From contig CAMWVK010000076.1 of assembly GCA_947177675.1 (NCBI GenBank), forward strand, positions 1 through 7,053: a DNA stretch of 7,053 nucleotides, read 5' to 3'. Source of the DNA: an uncultured Mucispirillum sp. (GTDB taxonomy: Bacteria > Chrysiogenota > Deferribacteres > Deferribacterales > Mucispirillaceae). Below, piece after piece: positions 4,210 through 7,053 of the stretch. The position numbers and the translations under genes are program-made. Each line of letters begins with the position of its first letter. The first letter of the stretch is position 1. The notes under the pieces were generated by a model, which was given only the letters and a program-made list of their open reading frames with translations, had not been told where the DNA came from and did not search any database.

Positions 4210-5895
4210 ATGGCGGTGCGTAATTTATCCACACAATTTTTAGATATCTGGGCAAAGCTTACAATGCTGCAAAAAGTGGCAATTGGTGCTGCATCTGTTG
4301 CAGTTATTGCTGCTGTTACTGTTCTGCTTATTTGGGCTAATAAGCCAGCTTATAAACCACTTTATACTGATATGACTCAGGACGATGTTCAGGCAGTAAG
4401 TGACCAGTTACGCCAGCAGTCTGTTCCTTTCAGAGTAAATGGTTCATCAATAGAAGTTCCACAGGAAAATGTATATAATGCTAGAATGATGCTTGCAGAG
4501 CAGGGGCTGCCAAAAACTCCGTCTGCTGCAGGATTTGAGCTTTTTGATAAGTCAAGTTTTGGTAAAACTGAATTTATGCAGAATGTAGATTATCAAAGAG
4601 CATTACAGGGCGAATTAAGCAATACTATTGCTGCAATGGATAAAGTTTTAGAAGCAAAAGTCCATTTAAGCATACCTAAAGAAAGACTTTTTGTTTCAGA
4701 AGAACAGCAGGCAAAAGCTTCTGTTGCATTAAAATTAAAGCAGGGGCAGGCTTTAAGTGAAGATGAAGTTCGCTCTATCAGTCATTTAGTTGCTGCAGCT
4801 GTAAAAGGTCTTGAGCCTAAAAATATTCAGGTGGTTGATACTGCAGGTAATCTGCTTAGTGTTTTTATGACAGATGCAAATGAGCCATACAGGCTTACTC
4901 AAAACCAGATTGCTTATGAAAGAGACCAAGAAAAATATATGGAAGAAAGGCTTAGAAATGCACTTCTTCCAATGCTTGGTGCAGATAATCCATTTATTGT
5001 CCGTGTAAGTGTTGCAATGGATTTTTCTCAAAGAGAAGTAATCAGTGAAAAATTTGGAGAGACACCAGTTACTCGTTCACAAAGAACACTGGAAATTAAT
5101 TCAAGGCAGACAGGTAAAGGTCCGCAGGGTATTCCCGGTGTTGAATCAAATCTGGCTGAGCCTGATATTTTAGTTGACGGCATTGTCAGCGAATATAGTA
5201 AAACAGATGAAACTACTAACTATGAAATAGATAAAACTGTTACAAGGGAAAATAAAGTTGGCGGTGAAATAAAAAGACTAACGGTTGCTGTAGTTGTGGA
5301 CGATAGACAAACTATAGAAACTGTAGACGGTGCAAGACAGCTTGTTCGTAAACCTTGGACAGAAGATGAAATGACAAAACTCCGTGCTGCAGTTGCAGCT
5401 GCAGTTGGTTATGATGCAGGCAGGACAGATGTTATTGAAGTAACAAATATATCTTTTGATACAACAAAAGATGAAATAGATTTAATGGCAGAAGAGAGTG
5501 CTAAGCGTATGGAAATGATAAAACAAATTGCATCTTATGTAAGTGCTGTTGTAATTATCTTTATGTTTTGGCTGCTGATTTTACGCCCTATTCTGAAAAG
5601 ACTTGATAAAGCTAGAGAAATTGATGAAGAAATGCTTGGAGAATCTGCTCTTGATGCTCAAATGACAGGGCTTGATATTTCTGTTGGCGATGAAAGTGGT
5701 TTCCCTAAATCTGTTGAGGAGTTAGAGCGTGAAATAGAGGCAGAATTAGAAGAATCTACCCCTATTGATGTAGAAGCAGTAAAATCTAAAGTTATGTTGA
5801 AGAAAATTGAAGAACAAGCTAATGAAGACCCTGAGATGATAGCAAACTTAGTAAAAGCTATGATTAAAAGCGGTGGTCAAGGGGGTAGCAACTAA
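4210..5895 (+). CDS. fliF: Flagellar MS-ring protein FliF
   Basis: FliF builds the MS ring in the inner membrane, the platform on which the export gate, rod and switch assemble. The 561 residues are normal for the family. The first span is at about 22-42, followed by the YscJ/FliF ring-building domain (about 45-220) with the conserved GFELFDKSSFGKTEF region (108-122) and DYQRALQGELSNTI (127-140). The second periplasmic domain (about 250-420) has GVESNLAE (310-317) and NYEIDKTV (337-344). The second span is at about 439-459. The acidic cytoplasmic tail ends in DPEMIANLVKAMI (540-552), the helix that binds the FliG N-terminal domain. TAGGAG (4195-4200) precedes the ATG by 9 bases. The stop shares one base with the fliG start. 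Confidence 0.97.
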   Translation: MAVRNLSTQFLDIWAKLTMLQKVAIGAASVAVIAAVTVLLIWANKPAYKPLYTDMTQDDVQAVSDQLRQQSVPFRVNGSSIEVPQENVYNARMMLAEQGLPKTPSAAGFELFDKSSFGKTEFMQNVDYQRALQGELSNTIAAMDKVLEAKVHLSIPKERLFVSEEQQAKASVALKLKQGQALSEDEVRSISHLVAAAVKGLEPKNIQVVDTAGNLLSVFMTDANEPYRLTQNQIAYERDQEKYMEERLRNALLPMLGADNPFIVRVSVAMDFSQREVISEKFGETPVTRSQRTLEINSRQTGKGPQGIPGVESNLAEPDILVDGIVSEYSKTDETTNYEIDKTVTRENKVGGEIKRLTVAVVVDDRQTIETVDGARQLVRKPWTEDEMTKLRAAVAAAVGYDAGRTDVIEVTNISFDTTKDEIDLMAEESAKRMEMIKQIASYVSAVVIIFMFWLLILRPILKRLDKAREIDEEMLGESALDAQMTGLDISVGDESGFPKSVEELEREIEAELEESTPIDVEAVKSKVMLKKIEEQANEDPEMIANLVKAMIKSGGQGGSN

Positions 5896-6938
5896 TGGCT
5901 AAAGAAGATGCAATGGCCATGATGGCTGCACTTTCGGGCTTGCAGACATCACAAGGTATGAAAAAAGCAGCTATTTTAATGGTTGCTTTAGGTGAAGAAA
6001 TATCTTCTAAAGTTATGGCTTTTCTTGATGATGAAGAAGTATCTGATTTATCAAAAGAGATTGCATTAACAAGAGTTGTTCCACCTGAGCAGATAGATGA
6101 AGTTGTAGAAGAATTCTACAATATGATGCTTGCGAAAAAATTTATTTCTAAAGGCGGTTTGGAGTATGCTAAATCTATTCTTGTTAAATCATTAGGACCA
6201 GAGCGGGCAAGGAAGATTATTGACAGGCTGACTAAAATGCTTGAGCAGTCATCTGGTTTTGAATTCTTAACTAAGATTGACCCTAAACAGCTGGCAAAAT
6301 TTATTATGAATGAGCATCCTCAGACTATTGCTTTAATTCTTGCCCATTTAGATCCATCACATGCAGCAGAATCTATGGCACAGCTGCCAGAAGAATTAAA
6401 ATCAGAAGTTGCTGTGAGAATTGCAAACCTGCAGGATATTTCGCCATCTGTTGTTAAAACACTTTCAAAAGTGTTAGAAGAAAGGTTTGAAGCATTATCA
6501 TCATATAATGTTGAAGTAGGTGGAGTAAAATCTGTTGCAGAAATATTCAACCGTATGGACAGGGTTGCAAGTAAAACTACTCTTGACAGGTTAGAAAAAG
6601 ATTCTCCAGAATTAGTTGCAAAAATCAGAGATATGATGTTTGTATTTGACGATATTAAAGTTCTTGGAACAGCAGCTATTCAGGAAATACTTAAAAAAGC
6701 TGATAAAAAGGTGCTTACATTTGCTCTTAAAGGGGCTGATGAAGATACTAAGAAAAAATTCTTTGAAAATATGTCTAAGCGTGCTATGGAAACCATGCAG
6801 GAAGAAATGGACTATATGGGACCTGTCCGCTTGAAAGATGTTGAAAAAGCTCAGCATGAAATTGTTGCTATCGTAAGGGAGCTTGATGAAGAAGGTGTTA
6901 TTAGTATCGGCGGCGGTGAAGAAGAACAATTTGTTTAG
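5895..6938 (+). CDS. fliG: Flagellar motor switch protein FliG
   Basis: FliG sits on the cytoplasmic face of the MS ring, couples to FliM and meets the stator to produce torque and reversal. The 347 residues are typical, with about 20 extra ones before the usual KKAAILMVALGEE (23-35). The N-terminal FliF-binding domain (about 22-120) is followed by the middle domain with EHPQTIA (140-146) and GGVKSVAEIFN (209-219), then the C-terminal torque domain opening with MFVF (248-251). The charged torque residues known from E. coli (K264, R281, D288, D289, R297) correspond here to K279, R296, E303, E304 and R312, so charge is kept. The start overlaps the fliF stop (TAATG), with AAGGGGG (5879-5885) 9 bases upstream, favouring balanced coupled synthesis with FliF. 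Confidence 0.97.
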   Translation: MAKEDAMAMMAALSGLQTSQGMKKAAILMVALGEEISSKVMAFLDDEEVSDLSKEIALTRVVPPEQIDEVVEEFYNMMLAKKFISKGGLEYAKSILVKSLGPERARKIIDRLTKMLEQSSGFEFLTKIDPKQLAKFIMNEHPQTIALILAHLDPSHAAESMAQLPEELKSEVAVRIANLQDISPSVVKTLSKVLEERFEALSSYNVEVGGVKSVAEIFNRMDRVASKTTLDRLEKDSPELVAKIRDMMFVFDDIKVLGTAAIQEILKKADKKVLTFALKGADEDTKKKFFENMSKRAMETMQEEMDYMGPVRLKDVEKAQHEIVAIVRELDEEGVISIGGGEEEQFV

Positions 6939-6966
6939 TTTATGTTTGAAATATTTTATAAAATTT

Positions 6967-7002
6967 ATTATTGCAGACAGATTATTTGTCTGCAATAATT
7001 TT
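6967..7002 (+). terminator. Intrinsic terminator after fliG
   Basis: A perfect 13-bp stem pairs 6967-6979 with 6987-6999 (core TTGCAGACA with TGTCTGCAA) around a 7-nt loop, followed by a short T-run (TTTTA). It begins 28 bases after the fliG stop. The left flank read on the other strand is also A+T-rich, so it may work in both directions. The short T-run makes its strength uncertain, but it is the only terminator-like structure in the window. Confidence 0.75.
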
Positions 7003-7053
7003 ATAAAGTACTGGTTTTTGATAAAAATAAATTTCGTTCAATAAATATTAATG

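Noticed and set aside
4786..5031. 81-codon minus-strand frame within fliF
   Set aside because: It lies opposite a conserved part of fliF and has no start signal or recognisable domain.
6612..6995. 127-codon open frame on the minus strand opposite the end of fliG
   Set aside because: It is a shadow of the strongly supported fliG and runs through the terminator stem. It has no family features.

Overview
The window comes from a low-GC, flagellated, Gram-negative-type bacterium. The gene set (class-2-like sigma-54 control ahead of flgB, a split ThrE-type exporter, very A+T-rich spacers, flagellar proteins close to the general family consensus) fits a Deferribacterota-like organism such as Mucispirillum. 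That placement is an inference from style and cannot be proven from the sequence alone. All genes with good support lie on the + strand.

Region 1 (1-957) holds no convincing gene. It is a patchwork of short repeats: three close copies of a ~50-73 bp unit that can fold into a long hairpin with a 30-nt A+T-rich loop (1-73, 502-583, 636-694), a 37-bp inverted pair (283-319 and 692-728, one mismatch), and a diverged direct pair (421-444 and 765-788) that seems to be the left end of a small element with imperfect terminal inverted repeats. A GC-richer island at about 84-420 is embedded in it and looks like a piece of a dispersed element.

Region 2 (958-2291) is a two-gene unit with a good sigma-70 promoter. 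It encodes the two halves of a split ThrE/YjjP-YjjB-type inner-membrane exporter, overlapping by ATGA.

Region 3 (2292-6938) is an early flagellar cluster, flgB-flgC-fliE-(small membrane protein)-fliF-fliG. These proteins build the proximal rod (FlgB, FlgC), the rod-to-MS-ring adaptor (FliE), the MS ring (FliF) and the rotor/switch ring that bears the torque-generating face (FliG). Two sigma-54 (-24/-12) promoter motifs stand in tandem just ahead of flgB. The middle of the cluster is unusually loose: gaps of 138, 130 and 194 nt surround fliE and an unrecognised 67-residue single-span protein that starts with TTG. These gaps contain hairpins, sigma-70-like promoter matches and an 18-bp perfect palindrome. 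fliF and fliG overlap by one base (TAATG), so they are probably translationally coupled. A strong 13-bp stem-loop follows fliG, so the transcript probably ends there rather than running on into fliH.

Region 4 (7003-7053) is the A+T-rich beginning of the next spacer, with nothing identifiable.

Points most worth a second look: the tandem sigma-54 promoters, the small TTG-start membrane protein whose pre-membrane segment resembles the start of FliF, the palindrome sitting on the -10 of a possible fliF promoter, and the repeat patchwork of the first kilobase.
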